64,000 nt of DNA, taken from positions 372,001-436,000 of the forward strand of contig NZ_CP088247.1 of the NCBI RefSeq assembly GCF_021117295.1, in the 5' to 3' direction. The notes under the pieces are model-generated. The model was given only the letters and a program-made list of their open reading frames with translations. It was not told where the DNA came from and ran no database searches. This document shows, piece by piece, positions 30,427-40,566 of this stretch; position 1 is the stretch's first letter; each line of letters starts with the position of its first letter. The translations under genes and the position numbers were made by a program. The stretch is from Methylorubrum sp. B1-46. Its GTDB lineage: Bacteria; Pseudomonadota; Alphaproteobacteria; Rhizobiales; Beijerinckiaceae.

Positions 30427-31923
30427 ATGCAGGCTTACGCGACGCTCGCCGCCACCTTCGCCCGCCTCGGCGCTCTGGAGGATGCGAGCGGCATTCTCGG
30501 CTGGGACACGCAGACCCAGATGCCGGACGGCGCCTCCGATACCCGCGGCGAGCAATTGGCCGTACTGAGCGTGCTCGCCCACGAGATCCTCACGGACCCG
30601 CGCAATGCCGAGCGCCTTGAGGCGGCGGAGGCCGAGGCGGGTCTCGGCGCGTGGGAGCGGGCAAACCTGCGCGAGATGCGCCGGGCCTATGCCCATGCGG
30701 CCGCGGTGCCGGGCGATCTCGTCGCCGCCGCGTCGAGGGCGACGACGCGCTGCGAAATGATCTGGCGCGAGGCGCGGCGCGATTCGGACTTCGCCCGGCT
30801 GCGCCCGCATCTCGAGGAGGTGCTGCGGCTGCGTCGTCTCGTCGGCGAGGCCAAGGGGGCGGCGCTCGGGCTCGATCCCTACGACGCGCTGCTGGACGGC
30901 TACGATCCCGGCATGCGGCGCGCGCGCATCGATCCGATCTTCTCGGAATTGCGGGCCGTCCTGCCGGATCTCGTCGTCGCGGTGCGCGAGCGGCAGGCGG
31001 CGCAGGCCCCTGCCCTGCCGTTGCCCGGCCCGTTTCCGGTGGCGATCCAGCGGGAGATCGGCCTGCGGCTGATGCGGGCGGTCGGGTTCGATTTTTCCCG
31101 CGGGCGGCTCGATGTCAGCCTGCACCCCTTCTGCGGCGGCGCCACGGATGATGTCCGCATCACAACCCGCTACGACGAGGCCAGCGCCACCGGCGCGCTG
31201 ATGGGCGTACTGCACGAGACCGGCCACGCGATCTACGAGCAGGGCCGCCCGGCCGCGTGGCGGCATCAGCCCGTGGGGCAGGCTCGCGGCATGAGCCTGC
31301 ACGAGAGCCAGTCGCTGCTGGTCGAGATGCAGGCCTGCCGCTCGGCCGAATTCTGCGCCTACCTCGCCCCGACCCTTCGCGCGGCGTTCGGCGGTGACGG
31401 CCCGGCCTGGGAGGCGGAGAACCTGCACCGCCTCTACACCCGCGTCGAGCCCGGCTTCATCCGGGTGGACGCCGACGAGGTGACTTACCCGGCCCATATC
31501 CTGCTGCGCTACCGCCTGGAGACGGCGATGATCGCGGGCGACCTCGCGGTGGCCGACCTGCCGGGCGCCTTCAACGACGGCATGAGGGAATTGCTGGGAC
31601 TGATTGTACCGGACGACCGGCACGGCTGCCTGCAGGACATCCACTGGCCGGGCGGCAGCTTCGGCTACTTCCCGACCTACACCCTCGGGGCGCTCGCCGC
31701 CGCACAGCTCTTCAGGGCGGCCTGCGCAGCGCACCCCGGCATCCGCCCGGCTCTGGCCGAGGGCGACTTTGCGCAATTGCGCGGCTGGTTGCGCGAGAAC
31801 GTTCATGCCCGCGCCAGCCTGATGGAGACCGACGAATTGCTGCTCGCCGCGACCGGCAAGGCGCTCGGCGCGGAGGATTTCCTGGCGCATCTGCGCCGCC
31901 GCTATCTCGGCACGGAAGCGTGA
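30427..31923 (+). CDS. M32-family carboxypeptidase (carboxypeptidase Taq type)
   Basis: Cytoplasmic metallo-carboxypeptidase trimming peptides. The 498-residue product matches the family length. HETGH (263-267) supplies the zinc ligands and catalytic Glu. HESQS (292-296) contributes the third ligand, and HPFCGG (233-238) and YRLE near residue 360 are family signatures. The ATG at 30427 lies 35 bases after rarA, so co-transcription is likely. Confidence 0.92.
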   Translation: MQAYATLAATFARLGALEDASGILGWDTQTQMPDGASDTRGEQLAVLSVLAHEILTDPRNAERLEAAEAEAGLGAWERANLREMRRAYAHAAAVPGDLVAAASRATTRCEMIWREARRDSDFARLRPHLEEVLRLRRLVGEAKGAALGLDPYDALLDGYDPGMRRARIDPIFSELRAVLPDLVVAVRERQAAQAPALPLPGPFPVAIQREIGLRLMRAVGFDFSRGRLDVSLHPFCGGATDDVRITTRYDEASATGALMGVLHETGHAIYEQGRPAAWRHQPVGQARGMSLHESQSLLVEMQACRSAEFCAYLAPTLRAAFGGDGPAWEAENLHRLYTRVEPGFIRVDADEVTYPAHILLRYRLETAMIAGDLAVADLPGAFNDGMRELLGLIVPDDRHGCLQDIHWPGGSFGYFPTYTLGALAAAQLFRAACAAHPGIRPALAEGDFAQLRGWLRENVHARASLMETDELLLAATGKALGAEDFLAHLRRRYLGTEA

Positions 31924-32020
31924 GGGTCAGGCCACGCTGTGACCAATCGGGGATTGCGCTCGGCGGCGCGGGACCGTAACGGGGCCGCCCTCCCCTCGAG
32001 AATCCAAGCGATCCGGTCCC

Positions 32021-33268
32021 ATGGCGGCCTGCGGCCTCGATTTCGGCACGTCCAACACCACCCTCGGGATCGGCGCGGGAGACCGTCCGGTCCTGGTGCC
32101 GCTGGAGGGCGCGCACCGCACCCTGCCGAGCGCGATCTTCTTCGCGCCCGGCCGCGACCCGCAGATCGGGCGAGCGGCGATCGAGGCCTATGTCGAGGGC
32201 ACACCGGGCCGGCTGATGCGGGCGCTCAAATCGGTGCTCGGCTCCGCCTTGATCGAGGAGACCACGCCGGTCGGCCGCGAGCGCATCCGCTTCCGCGACG
32301 TCATCGCCCGCTACCTCACCCTGGTGAAGGCTCGCGGCGAGGCGGAGGCCGGCGTCGAACTCGACACCGTGGTGCATGGCCGCCCGGTGCATTTCGTCGA
32401 CAACGATCCGGCGGGCGATCGCAAGGCGGAGGACACGCTGCGGCAGATCGCCGAGAGCATCGGCTTCCGCCATGTTCGCTTCCAGTACGAGCCGATCGCC
32501 GCCGCACTCGATTACGAGCGCATGGTGACGAGCGAGGAAATCGCGCTGATCGCCGATATCGGTGGCGGCACCTCGGACTTCTCCATCGTCCGGCTCTCGC
32601 CCGAGCGGCACCGGCGCGACGAGCGGGCCGACGACATCCTGGCCAATGACGGCATCCGCATCGGCGGCACCGACTTCGACCGCAACTTGAGCCTCGGTGC
32701 GGTGATGCCGCTCCTCGGTCTCGGGAGCCCGATGAGGCGGGCGGATCTGGCCGTGCCGAACGCCTATTTCCACGACCTTGCCACGTGGTCGAGCATCAAC
32801 CGGCTCTACAATCCCAAGACCCTGCGCGAGATCGATGAGGTGGTGCGCGACGCCGCCCGGCCGGAACTCGTGACCCGTCTGCGCACGGTCGTGGAGGCGG
32901 AGCGCGGGCACTCACTCGCCATGGCGGTCGAGGGCGCCAAGATCGCCGCCTCCGATGCGGGAGTCGGCACGGTCGATCTCGACTGGGTCGAACCGGGCCT
33001 CGCGGCCGATGTCGATCGCGGCCGGCTCGCCGGGCACACCGACGACCTCGCGCGCCGGATGGCGCAGCGGATCGACCGATGCCTCACTCAAGCCGAATTA
33101 TCCGCCGATCGGATCGACGCGCTGTTCCTGACCGGGGGATCGACGGGTCTGCCGCATGTGCGTGCGGCGCTCACCGCCTGCGTGCCGACGGCGCGGGTGG
33201 TCGATGGCGACACGTTCGGCTCGGTCGGGCTCGGCCTCACCCTGGAGGCGGCGCGGCTCGCGGCCTGA
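32021..33268 (+). CDS. yegD: YegD-type Hsp70-like protein
   Basis: A 415-residue Hsp70/actin-fold ATPase lacking the substrate-binding lid of DnaK. Phosphate-1 motif GLDFGTSNTT (residues 5-14), phosphate-2 IADIGGGTSDFS (about 178-189) and adenosine motif LFLTGGSTGLP (about 372-382) are present. Predicted atypical chaperone, client unknown. It stands alone, 97 bases after the carboxypeptidase. Confidence 0.9.
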   Translation: MAACGLDFGTSNTTLGIGAGDRPVLVPLEGAHRTLPSAIFFAPGRDPQIGRAAIEAYVEGTPGRLMRALKSVLGSALIEETTPVGRERIRFRDVIARYLTLVKARGEAEAGVELDTVVHGRPVHFVDNDPAGDRKAEDTLRQIAESIGFRHVRFQYEPIAAALDYERMVTSEEIALIADIGGGTSDFSIVRLSPERHRRDERADDILANDGIRIGGTDFDRNLSLGAVMPLLGLGSPMRRADLAVPNAYFHDLATWSSINRLYNPKTLREIDEVVRDAARPELVTRLRTVVEAERGHSLAMAVEGAKIAASDAGVGTVDLDWVEPGLAADVDRGRLAGHTDDLARRMAQRIDRCLTQAELSADRIDALFLTGGSTGLPHVRAALTACVPTARVVDGDTFGSVGLGLTLEAARLAA

Positions 33269-33377
33269 CGCGACCGGTCTTCCCCGAACCTCCTTGCACG
33301 GAACAATCGCCGCCGATTTGCGCATGTCCCGGACCCCCTCCGGTGGGATGAGCCCACCCCGTCAGGCGAGATTCCGC

Positions 33378-33734
33378 ATGTTCGCGCGACCGAAGACGAT
33401 CCGTCCGGCCCACAATTTGCGGACGGGCCTGGCGCTGTCCGCCCTGTTGCTGTTCGCGCCGATGGGCGCCGCTCGCGCCCAGTCCGCGGGCGACCCGGCG
33501 GGCCCCGGCAGCTCTCGGACAAGCGGAAGCGGCGCGAACAGCGGCGCCGAGGGAGCGGCCGCCGGCTCCGTCGGCGCGTCGGGGCAGGCGCCGGGCAGCG
33601 GCTCGGAAACCGGCCAGGGCGGCAACGTCGGCGCGCGGGGCGGCGGCTCGGCCGGTGTCGGCGAGACCGGAACCGGCATGGGCGGTTCGACCGGAACCGG
33701 GATGTCCCGTGGCGGGAGCAGCACCGGGCGCTGA
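33378..33734 (+). CDS. Exported Gly/Ser-rich low-complexity protein
   Basis: A 118-residue product with a clear signal peptide (about 1-35: basic start, hydrophobic LALSALLLFAPMG, cleavage after ARA). A Gly/Ser/Thr-rich mature part follows, with no folded domain. It is probably periplasmic or surface-associated. The composition is like other short exported proteins of these methylotrophs; role unknown. Confidence 0.6.
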   Translation: MFARPKTIRPAHNLRTGLALSALLLFAPMGAARAQSAGDPAGPGSSRTSGSGANSGAEGAAAGSVGASGQAPGSGSETGQGGNVGARGGGSAGVGETGTGMGGSTGTGMSRGGSSTGR

Positions 33735-33834
33735 CGCCTCGCGCCATGCGCTGGACGCGGTCGCGGACAGAGAATCGATGCTCCCATCAGCGGCGACGCT
33801 TTGCGCCGTCATCTCAGGATGATAGCAGCGGCGC

Positions 33835-35220
33835 ATGAAGGGACGTCCTCCACATCGCGGGTCCGGCGCGAAACGCGGGCCCGGCGGCTACACGCCGCGC
33901 CCCGGCACGGGACCGCGCACCTCAGCCAAGGACGCCGCCCAGCGCGCCGCGCGCAACCGCGGCGACGATGTCAGCGACCGCTCGCCCTGGGGCGACGACG
34001 CAGCAGCCGAAAGCGCGCCGCGCCCGCCGCGCAAGCCAAGGACGGCCGCCCCGAAGGCGGATCCTTCTCGAGAGCGCGCCGGGCCGTCGGCCCCCCGAGC
34101 CTCCGCTGCCAAGTCGGCGCGGGCCGATTCTACGTGGGCCGATTCTAAGCGGGCAGAGTCCCCTGCACCGCCTGCCGGCCCGACCCGGCGCGAGCAGCGC
34201 GCGGCCGCCTCGGCGACGCTGGCGAGCGGCGTGCAGACACTGACCGTCGCCCCCGACGAGGCCGGGATGCGCATCGACCGCTTCCTCGGTGCGCGCTTTC
34301 CGCAGCTTCCCTTCACCCGCGTGCAGAGCATCGTCCGTAAGGGCGAGTTGCGGGTGGACGGCAAGCGCGCCAAGCCGAACGATCGTCTCGAGCCGGGATC
34401 GAGCGTGCGGGTGCCGCCGCTCAAGCTGGAGCAGCCGGCCGACCGCCCGCGCAGCGCCGCCAAGATCGACGGGGATGCCGAGTTCCTGCGTTCGCTGATC
34501 CTCTACGAGGACGCGGACATGATGATCCTCAACAAGCCGTTCGGGCTGGCGGTGCAGGGTGGCTCGGGCACCGTGCGCCATGTCGACGGCCTCCTGGAGG
34601 CGCTGACCGGGCCGGACGGGCAGCGCCCGCGCCTCGTCCACCGCCTCGACAAGGACACCGCCGGCTGCCTGATCGTCGCCAAGACGCGGCTCGCCGCCGC
34701 GACGCTGGCCAAGAGCTTCCGCTCCCGCGCCGCGCGAAAGATCTACTGGGCGCTGGTGGCCGGCGTGCCCCGCACCCGCCAGGGCCGAGTCTCGACCTAT
34801 CTCGTCAAGGACGAGCCCACCGATGCCGACGCGCGCATGCGGGTGGCCAAGCACGGCGACGAGGGCGCGAGCCACGCACTGACCTACTACGCCACCGTCG
34901 ATCAGGCGGCGCAGAAGCTCGCGTGGCTCTCGCTTAAGCCGGTCACGGGCCGGACGCACCAGTTGCGCGCCCACGCCGCGCATATCGGCCACCCGATTGT
35001 CGGCGACCCGAAATATTTCGACGTGGAGAACTGGGAGCTACCCGGCGGCATCCAGAACCGTCTGCATCTCCTGGCCCGCCGCATCGTGATCCCGCATCCG
35101 CGCACGGGCCAGCCGGTCGATGTCAGCGCGCCGCTGCCCCCGCACATGGCCCAGAGCTGGAACCTGCTCGGCTTCGATGCCGCGCGCTACGACCCGATCG
35201 TCGAGGCGCCGGAGGCCTGA
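33835..35220 (+). CDS. RluC/RluD-family pseudouridine synthase with long disordered N-terminus
   Basis: Modifies uridine in 23S rRNA. The 461-residue protein begins with about 135 residues of Ala/Pro/Arg-rich disordered sequence. It continues with an S4 RNA-binding domain (about 140-190) and the catalytic domain with HRLDKDTAGCL (catalytic Asp) and GRTHQLRAHAAHIG. RluC is favoured over RluD by the S4 spacing, but the exact uridine target cannot be fixed from sequence. Confidence 0.88.
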   Translation: MKGRPPHRGSGAKRGPGGYTPRPGTGPRTSAKDAAQRAARNRGDDVSDRSPWGDDAAAESAPRPPRKPRTAAPKADPSRERAGPSAPRASAAKSARADSTWADSKRAESPAPPAGPTRREQRAAASATLASGVQTLTVAPDEAGMRIDRFLGARFPQLPFTRVQSIVRKGELRVDGKRAKPNDRLEPGSSVRVPPLKLEQPADRPRSAAKIDGDAEFLRSLILYEDADMMILNKPFGLAVQGGSGTVRHVDGLLEALTGPDGQRPRLVHRLDKDTAGCLIVAKTRLAAATLAKSFRSRAARKIYWALVAGVPRTRQGRVSTYLVKDEPTDADARMRVAKHGDEGASHALTYYATVDQAAQKLAWLSLKPVTGRTHQLRAHAAHIGHPIVGDPKYFDVENWELPGGIQNRLHLLARRIVIPHPRTGQPVDVSAPLPPHMAQSWNLLGFDAARYDPIVEAPEA

Positions 35221-35426
35221 GCCGCCCGCCCTTCACGAAAGCGCAGAGCGCCTTGGAAGTCGGGGCTCTTGCCATAGGTGTCGCATCGTAAGCCTTCCGC
35301 GTGGACGGGAACACGGCGAGGTGCTTCTATCGGTGCGAACCGATGAGGCGTGGCGACCGGTTGCCGCCCCGCCTCACGGACGCCTTCGTCCCGCTGCTGG
35401 CCGCCGCTACGAGGTTTTAGGATCGC

Positions 35427-35822
35427 ATGAGGCCCGTCACGCTGTTCTCCGTCGCGCTTGCCGGCCTCGTCTGCGCCGTCACGCCGGTCGGCGCGGCACC
35501 GCCCGGCGACAAGGCGCAGGGTCCGATGCAGGGGCAAGCCCAAGGGCCGCTTCAAGGGCAACCCCAAGGCCAGCCGCCGGCACTGCCCCAGGGACAACCG
35601 CCCTCCGCCGCCCCGCCCTCACAGGCGGCCCAAGCGCCGCGGTCGCAGGGCCAGGGCATGCGTGCCGCCGAGCGCCGACGGCGGATCTCCTACGCCGCCT
35701 GCAACCGCGAATCGCATCGCCGCAAGCTTTCGGGAGGCGCGCGCCGCCGGTTCCTCGTTCGCTGCCGCCTCGGTTACGAGCGGCGCCCGGCCTCGCAGCC
35801 GGCGCCCGTCCGTCGCCCTTGA
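35427..35822 (+). CDS. Exported Gln/Pro-rich protein with PsiF-like C-terminus
   Basis: A 131-residue precursor with a signal peptide (MRPVTLFSVALAGLVCAV, cleavage after GAA). A Gln/Pro/Gly repeat linker (about 25-75) follows, then a basic C-terminal unit (YAACNRESHRRKLSGGAR) with the Cys spacing of PsiF-type repeats. Probably periplasmic; function unknown. Confidence 0.6.
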   Translation: MRPVTLFSVALAGLVCAVTPVGAAPPGDKAQGPMQGQAQGPLQGQPQGQPPALPQGQPPSAAPPSQAAQAPRSQGQGMRAAERRRRISYAACNRESHRRKLSGGARRRFLVRCRLGYERRPASQPAPVRRP

Positions 35823-35842
35823 GCCTTCGAGGCGACGCGTTC

Positions 35843-36544
35843 GTGCTCAAGCTGATCGTCTTCGATGTCGACGGCACACTCGTCGACAGCCAGCACCTGA
35901 TCGTGGAAGCTCAGCGGCGTGCCTTTTCCGAGCACGGGCTCGAAGCGCCCGCGCGCAAGGAAGCGCTTTCCGTCGTCGGGCTGTCCCTGCCCGAAGCGTT
36001 TCGCCGTCTCGTCGGCGAGGCCGGGCCGATCGAGTCACTCTCGCACAGCTACCGCAAGGCGTTCCAGACGCTGCGCGTCGATCCGGATTACGAGGAGCCG
36101 CTGTTTCCGGGGATGGCCGAGCTGGTCGAGCGTCTGCATCGACGCGACGACATTCAACTCGGCATCGCCACGGGCAAGTCGCGCCGGGGCGTCGATCATC
36201 TTGTGGACAAACACGGCTGGGAGCGCTGGTTCGCCACGATCCAGACCGCCGACGACGCGCCGTCCAAGCCCGATCCGGCGATGCTGCTCCAGGCGATGGG
36301 CGAAGCCGGCGCCGAACCGTCGATGACAGTGATGATCGGCGACACCACCTACGACATGATGATGGCCCGGAGCGCGGGCGTGGCGGCCATCGGCGTCGGC
36401 TGGGGCTACCACACGCCCGGCGCGCTGTTCGGCGCCGGCGCGGTGACGGTGGTCGATACGGCAGCCTCCCTGAGCGACCTGTTCTCGGGTCCTCTCGACG
36501 GCTCGAAAGCCGGCCCGGTCTCGCCGCGCCTTGCCGCCTCGTAG
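35843..36544 (+). CDS. HAD-superfamily phosphatase (phosphoglycolate-phosphatase-like)
   Basis: The 233-residue product has motif I FDVDGTLVDS, motif II ATGKS, the Lys of SKPDP and motif IV MIGDTTYDM, with a helical cap at about 20-80. It belongs to the Gph/PGP-like branch. Phosphoglycolate or another small phosphomonoester is likely the substrate. The GTG at 35843 is chosen because the longer open frame lacks homology-like content. Confidence 0.85.
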   Translation: MLKLIVFDVDGTLVDSQHLIVEAQRRAFSEHGLEAPARKEALSVVGLSLPEAFRRLVGEAGPIESLSHSYRKAFQTLRVDPDYEEPLFPGMAELVERLHRRDDIQLGIATGKSRRGVDHLVDKHGWERWFATIQTADDAPSKPDPAMLLQAMGEAGAEPSMTVMIGDTTYDMMMARSAGVAAIGVGWGYHTPGALFGAGAVTVVDTAASLSDLFSGPLDGSKAGPVSPRLAAS

Positions 36545-36607
36545 AGAATTGCTCTTGGCCGCAGCGGACGACTCGCACGAGGCTGCGAGACATCCTATCT
36601 GCGAAGC

Positions 36608-37411
36608 ATGAGCACTTCAGGCGACGACGTGACCCGCGATTGGCTCGGCGAGCCCGGCGGCGATGGACAACTCGATCCCATCCGAGCCGCCCGCGCGAGC
36701 ACAGCACCGACGCTGCCCAAGCGCTTCTACGCGCAGGCCGGCGTCGCGGAGGCCGAGGGTGGCTTCCGCCTGGTGCTCGACGGGCGCGGCGCAAACACAC
36801 CCGGCCGCCGGCCGCTCGTCGTCCCCGATCTCGGGCTCGGTGAAGCGCTCGCGGCGGAATGGACGGCACAGGAGACGGTGATCGATCCGCGCACGATGCC
36901 ACTGACCCGGCTCGTCAACACGACCATCGACGGCGTCGTCGAGCGCCGCGCCGCAGTGGCAGAGGATCTCGGCGCCTTTGCCGGCACCGACCTCGTTGCC
37001 TACCGCGCCGGAACGCCGGACCGCCTCGTCGCTGAGCAGGCCGCCGCCTGGGATCCGCTGGTAGACTGGGCCGGTGAGGCGCTGGGTGCGCGGCTGTTCC
37101 TCGCTGAGGGAGTCATGCATGTGGAGCAGCCGGAGGATTCGGTGGCGGCGCTTCGCGCGGCGATCGACGCGGTCGACGACCCGTTCCGGCTGGCGGCGCT
37201 TCACGCTCTGACGACGCTGACTGGCTCCCTCGTGATCGCGCTGGCGGTGCTGCACCGGCGCCTGAGCGCGGACGAAGCCTGGGCGGCCGCCCATATCGAC
37301 GAGAGCTATCAGGCGAGCATCTGGGGGCGCGACGCGGAGGCCGAGGCCCGTCTCGCCCACCGCCGGACCGAATTCGACGCGGCCGCACTCGTCGCCCAGC
37401 GCAGCCCCTGA
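36608..37411 (+). CDS. ATP12-family F1-ATPase assembly chaperone
   Basis: A 267-residue protein of the ATP12 chaperone family, which in mitochondria and alphaproteobacteria assists assembly of F1 alpha subunits. Signatures are KRFYAQAGVAEAEGGF, AAEWTAQETVIDPRTMPLTR and DLVAYRAG...WDPLVDWA. It follows the HAD gene by 63 bases. This pairing is seen in related genomes, but operon status is inferred. Confidence 0.9.
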   Translation: MSTSGDDVTRDWLGEPGGDGQLDPIRAARASTAPTLPKRFYAQAGVAEAEGGFRLVLDGRGANTPGRRPLVVPDLGLGEALAAEWTAQETVIDPRTMPLTRLVNTTIDGVVERRAAVAEDLGAFAGTDLVAYRAGTPDRLVAEQAAAWDPLVDWAGEALGARLFLAEGVMHVEQPEDSVAALRAAIDAVDDPFRLAALHALTTLTGSLVIALAVLHRRLSADEAWAAAHIDESYQASIWGRDAEAEARLAHRRTEFDAAALVAQRSP

Positions 37412-37902
37412 GAGGCACCATACTTTTTCATTGGATGCGATCACTTGATGGGCAGGATGCCTTTCTTGGAGCAATGAGAAAGTAACCGTCTACCGAAACT
37501 CAAGTGTCGCTTCTCCGCACGATCGGTTCGCTTCGCGCAGGCTCCACTCTCGGTCTCGTCTGAGTTTCGAGACGAACGTGCCGATCCTTCGACGCGACAC
37601 CCGGCAGGTCACCCTTATCACCGTCGCTGCCCTGCTCGTCCTGAGCAGCGCTACCTGCGCGCCCCGTCCGCACCGGTCGAGCCGACGCCGCTCGTCAACA
37701 CGGGCGAGCCCGCGTCCGGCCGACGAGCCGGGCCCACATGAGGTGCATGCCATCGCCGAGCATTGGCCCAATGGACGCCCGCCGAGCCGTTTCCGAGTGC
37801 GGGAACGCGTGCTAAGGGCGATCGATCGATGCAAGGTCAAGCTCTTACGCTGTGATCTGCATTCAATAAACGATTTCGATCGTCAGGGAGTCTCGCCGGA
37901 CC
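37412..37902. other. Non-coding stretch upstream of pccB
   Basis: 490 bases without a convincing gene. Short frames on both strands have Arg/Ser-rich translations typical of shadows. The region presumably holds the pccB promoter; AATAAACGATTTCGATCG lies about 40 bases before pccB, but no clear -35/-10 pair is identified. Confidence 0.5.
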
Positions 37903-39435
37903 ATGAAGGATATTCTCGAGAAGCTTGAAGAGCGCCGCGCGCAGGCCCGTCTCGGCGGCGGGGAAAAGCGGCTCGAGGCGCAGCACAAGCGCGGCAAGCT
38001 GACGGCGCGCGAGCGCATCGAACTGCTGCTCGACCACGGGTCGTTCGAGGAGTTCGACATGTTCGTCCAGCACCGCTCCACCGATTTCGGCATGGAGAAG
38101 CAGAAGATCTCCGGCGACGGCGTGGTGACCGGCTGGGGCACCGTGAACGGGCGCACCGTCTTCCTGTTCTCGAAGGACTTCACGGTGTTCGGCGGCTCGC
38201 TGTCCGAGGCGCACGCGGCCAAGATCGTCAAGGTTCAGGACATGGCGCTGAAGATGCGCGCGCCGATCATCGGCATTTTTGATGCCGGCGGCGCCCGCAT
38301 CCAGGAGGGCGTGGCGGCGCTCGGCGGATACGGCGAGGTGTTCCGCCGCAACGTCGCCGCCTCCGGCGTGATCCCGCAGATCTCGGTCATCATGGGACCC
38401 TGCGCGGGTGGTGACGTCTACTCGCCGGCCATGACCGACTTCATCTTCATGGTGCGCGACACGAGCTACATGTTCGTGACCGGCCCGGACGTGGTGAAGA
38501 CCGTGACCAACGAGGTCGTCACGGCGGAAGAACTCGGCGGCGCCAAAGTCCACACCTCGAAGTCGTCGATCGCCGACGGCTCGTTCGAGAACGACGTCGA
38601 GGCGATCCTGCAGATCCGCCGCCTGCTCGACTTCCTGCCCGCCAACAACATCGAGGGCGTGCCGGAGATCGAGAGCTTCGACGACGTCAACCGCCTCGAC
38701 AAGTCGCTCGACACGCTGATCCCGGACAACCCGAACAAGCCCTACGACATGGGCGAGCTGATCCGCCGGGTGGTGGACGAAGGCGACTTCTTCGAGATCC
38801 AGGCAGCCTATGCCCGCAACATCATCACCGGCTTCGGCCGCGTCGAGGGTCGCACCGTCGGCTTCGTCGCCAACCAGCCGCTGGTTCTGGCCGGCGTGCT
38901 CGACTCGGATGCCTCGCGCAAGGCCGCCCGCTTCGTGCGCTTCTGCAACGCCTTCTCGATTCCGATCGTCACCTTCGTCGACGTGCCGGGCTTCCTGCCC
39001 GGAACGGCGCAGGAATATGGCGGTCTGATCAAGCACGGCGCGAAGCTGCTCTTCGCCTATTCTCAGGCGACGGTGCCGCTCGTGACCATCATCACGCGAA
39101 AAGCCTTCGGCGGCGCATACGACGTCATGGCCTCCAAGCATGTCGGCGCCGACCTGAATTACGCTTGGCCGACGGCGCAGATCGCGGTGATGGGCGCCAA
39201 GGGCGCGGTCGAGATCATTTTCCGCGCCGAGATCGGCGACGAGGCCAAGATCGCCGAGCGGACCAAGGAGTACGAGGACCGCTTCCTCTCGCCCTTCGTC
39301 GCGGCCGAGCGCGGCTATATCGACGAGGTGATCATGCCTCACTCCACCCGTAAGCGCATCGCGCGGGCGCTCGGGATGCTGCGCACGAAGGAGATGGAGC
39401 AGCCCTGGAAGAAGCACGACAACATCCCGCTCTGA
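37903..39435 (+). CDS. pccB: Propionyl-CoA carboxylase beta subunit
   Basis: Carboxyltransferase subunit that, with the biotinylated PccA, converts propionyl-CoA to (2S)-methylmalonyl-CoA in the ethylmalonyl-CoA pathway. The 510-residue product has the two crotonase-fold halves: an N-terminal domain with [11 protein letters not shown] and [12 protein letters not shown], and a C-terminal domain with [28 protein letters not shown] and AYPT-like [12 protein letters not shown]. No pccA is in the window. A terminator follows 17 bases after the stop. Confidence 0.97.
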   Translation: MKDILEKLEERRAQARLGGGEKRLEAQHKRGKLTARERIELLLDHGSFEEFDMFVQHRSTDFGMEKQKISGDGVVTGWGTVNGRTVFLFSKDFTVFGGSLSEAHAAKIVKVQDMALKMRAPIIGIFDAGGARIQEGVAALGGYGEVFRRNVAASGVIPQISVIMGPCAGGDVYSPAMTDFIFMVRDTSYMFVTGPDVVKTVTNEVVTAEELGGAKVHTSKSSIADGSFENDVEAILQIRRLLDFLPANNIEGVPEIESFDDVNRLDKSLDTLIPDNPNKPYDMGELIRRVVDEGDFFEIQAAYARNIITGFGRVEGRTVGFVANQPLVLAGVLDSDASRKAARFVRFCNAFSIPIVTFVDVPGFLPGTAQEYGGLIKHGAKLLFAYSQATVPLVTIITRKAFGGAYDVMASKHVGADLNYAWPTAQIAVMGAKGAVEIIFRAEIGDEAKIAERTKEYEDRFLSPFVAAERGYIDEVIMPHSTRKRIARALGMLRTKEMEQPWKKHDNIPL

Positions 39436-39451
39436 GGCGGGCCTGCGAGAA

Positions 39452-39475
39452 GGCCGCCCAGGGGGCGGCCTTTTT
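39452..39475 (+). terminator. pccB terminator
   Basis: GGCCGCCC-AGG-GGGCGGCC followed by TTTTT, starting 17 bases after the pccB stop. Confidence 0.9.
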
Positions 39476-39581
39476 CGTTCGATTACGGCGTGTGACGTCT
39501 CATACGATTTCCGGTCGATGGCTTCGCCTCGCGATGACGGAGGAGATGGGGCAGACCCGACCGGATCAGCCGGAAGCCGTA

Positions 39582-40136
39582 TCACCCGAAATTCCCGGAA
39601 CGGCTCGTGGCGAGTGTCGGCTTGCCGCCGCTCAAGCGCCGCTTGAGCCGCACCAGCGCCTCGCGCTGCAACTCGCTCGGGGCGGAATGGGCGGAGGCGA
39701 CCTTCGTCAGCATGTCCACGAGCTGCATCCGCTCGGCCTCAGTCAGCTTGTCGCGAAGCAGCGGGAGCAGCGGGTCGGCCGCGAGGGAGAAGGGTCGGCG
39801 CTCCTGCGTGTAGCGCCAGGCCCGCTCGAAGGTCGCAGAGATCGTCTGGATCTCCAGCGGGTTCTCCATCAGCTCGAGGATGCGGGTCTTCTCGGAGGCC
39901 GTGATCGGGCTGCCGGTGCGCACGATTTGGATCATCAGGATTACGGCCGCGAGGCGCACGTCGTTCACCCGCTGCAGCGGCGTCCCGATGATGTTCTCGA
40001 ATGCGGACTTCGCCTGGCGCTGGAGCCCCTTGGTGTCCTGATCGATCTCCTTGAGCTGCTTGACCGCGTAGTGGGCCCGCAGAAGCCAGAACAGAACGCT
40101 GGCAATGATGGCGGCAAAGATAATGAGAATCGGCAA
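39582..40136 (-). CDS. Single-pass membrane protein with TerB-like domain
   Basis: From a TTG at 40136 (GGAG eight bases upstream) the product has 184 residues. An N-terminal transmembrane helix (LPILIIFAAIIASVLFWLL) is followed by a cytoplasmic all-helical domain resembling TerB (VRLAAVILMIQIVRTG...MENPLEIQ...KLTEAERMQLVDMLTKVA). TerB-like domains occur in membrane-stress and tellurite-resistance systems. No other ter genes are nearby. The frame stays open upstream across the tRNA, which is not credible. Confidence 0.65.
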   Translation of the reverse strand: MPILIIFAAIIASVLFWLLRAHYAVKQLKEIDQDTKGLQRQAKSAFENIIGTPLQRVNDVRLAAVILMIQIVRTGSPITASEKTRILELMENPLEIQTISATFERAWRYTQERRPFSLAADPLLPLLRDKLTEAERMQLVDMLTKVASAHSAPSELQREALVRLKRRLSGGKPTLATSRSGNFG

Positions 40137-40267
40137 AAGGCAGTCTCCGCGAACGCACAAATGATGCGAATCGCAGCGAACCGAACATGCTGATGCGCCA
40201 GCGTCAAATGCGTTCGGTGTCCCAGAACGCGATTTGAACGAGAATTCGAATTTCGTTGAAGTGGGCG

Positions 40268-40342
40268 TGGTGGGCGCGACAGGGATCGAACCTGTGACCC
40301 TTCGCGTGTGAAGCGAATGCTCTCCCGCTGAGCTACGCACCC
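40268..40342 (-). tRNA. tRNA-Val(CAC)
   Basis: The minus strand folds as a cloverleaf: GGGTGCG/CGCGCCC acceptor with one G-U pair, D-arm GCTCAGCGGGAGAGC, anticodon loop with CAC between TTCGC and GCGAA, T-arm CACAGGTTCGATCCCTGT, and encoded CCA at 40268-40270. Confidence 0.95.
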
Positions 40343-40530
40343 AAGCCCCACTATGCCGCCTGCGGAGGACGGCACGGGCGTCGCCGTGGCGACGGAGGGC
40401 CGTATACGCCGAGGTTCGGCGCTCGGCAAGCGACTTCCGCACCGCCACGACAGAATCATGACGGCGAAAACGACCACAACCGATCGTGCGCTCGCGGCTT
40501 GCCGCTCCCAACCGAGTCGTCTAGGAGAGC

Positions 40531-40549
40531 GTACCGTACGGTACGGTAC
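40531..40549. promoter_or_regulatory. Palindromic operator upstream of the TetR gene
   Basis: GTACCGTACGGTAC (40531-40544) is a perfect 14-base palindrome, extended to GTACCGTACGGTACGGTAC by a further GGTAC unit. It lies 18-36 bases before the TetR-family start, the usual place for an autoregulatory operator. Confidence 0.65.
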
Positions 40550-40566
40550 TGTTCGTTAGCCGGGAC

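Noticed and set aside
34000..35000. Minus-strand long frame opposite the pseudouridine synthase gene
   Set aside because: High GC keeps opposite frames open; the plus strand has S4 and HRLDKDTAG motifs, the minus strand none.
37490..37928. Short frames before pccB, one with a hydrophobic N-terminus
   Set aside because: Arg/Ser-rich translation, overlaps the pccB start, no ribosome-binding site; most likely non-coding.
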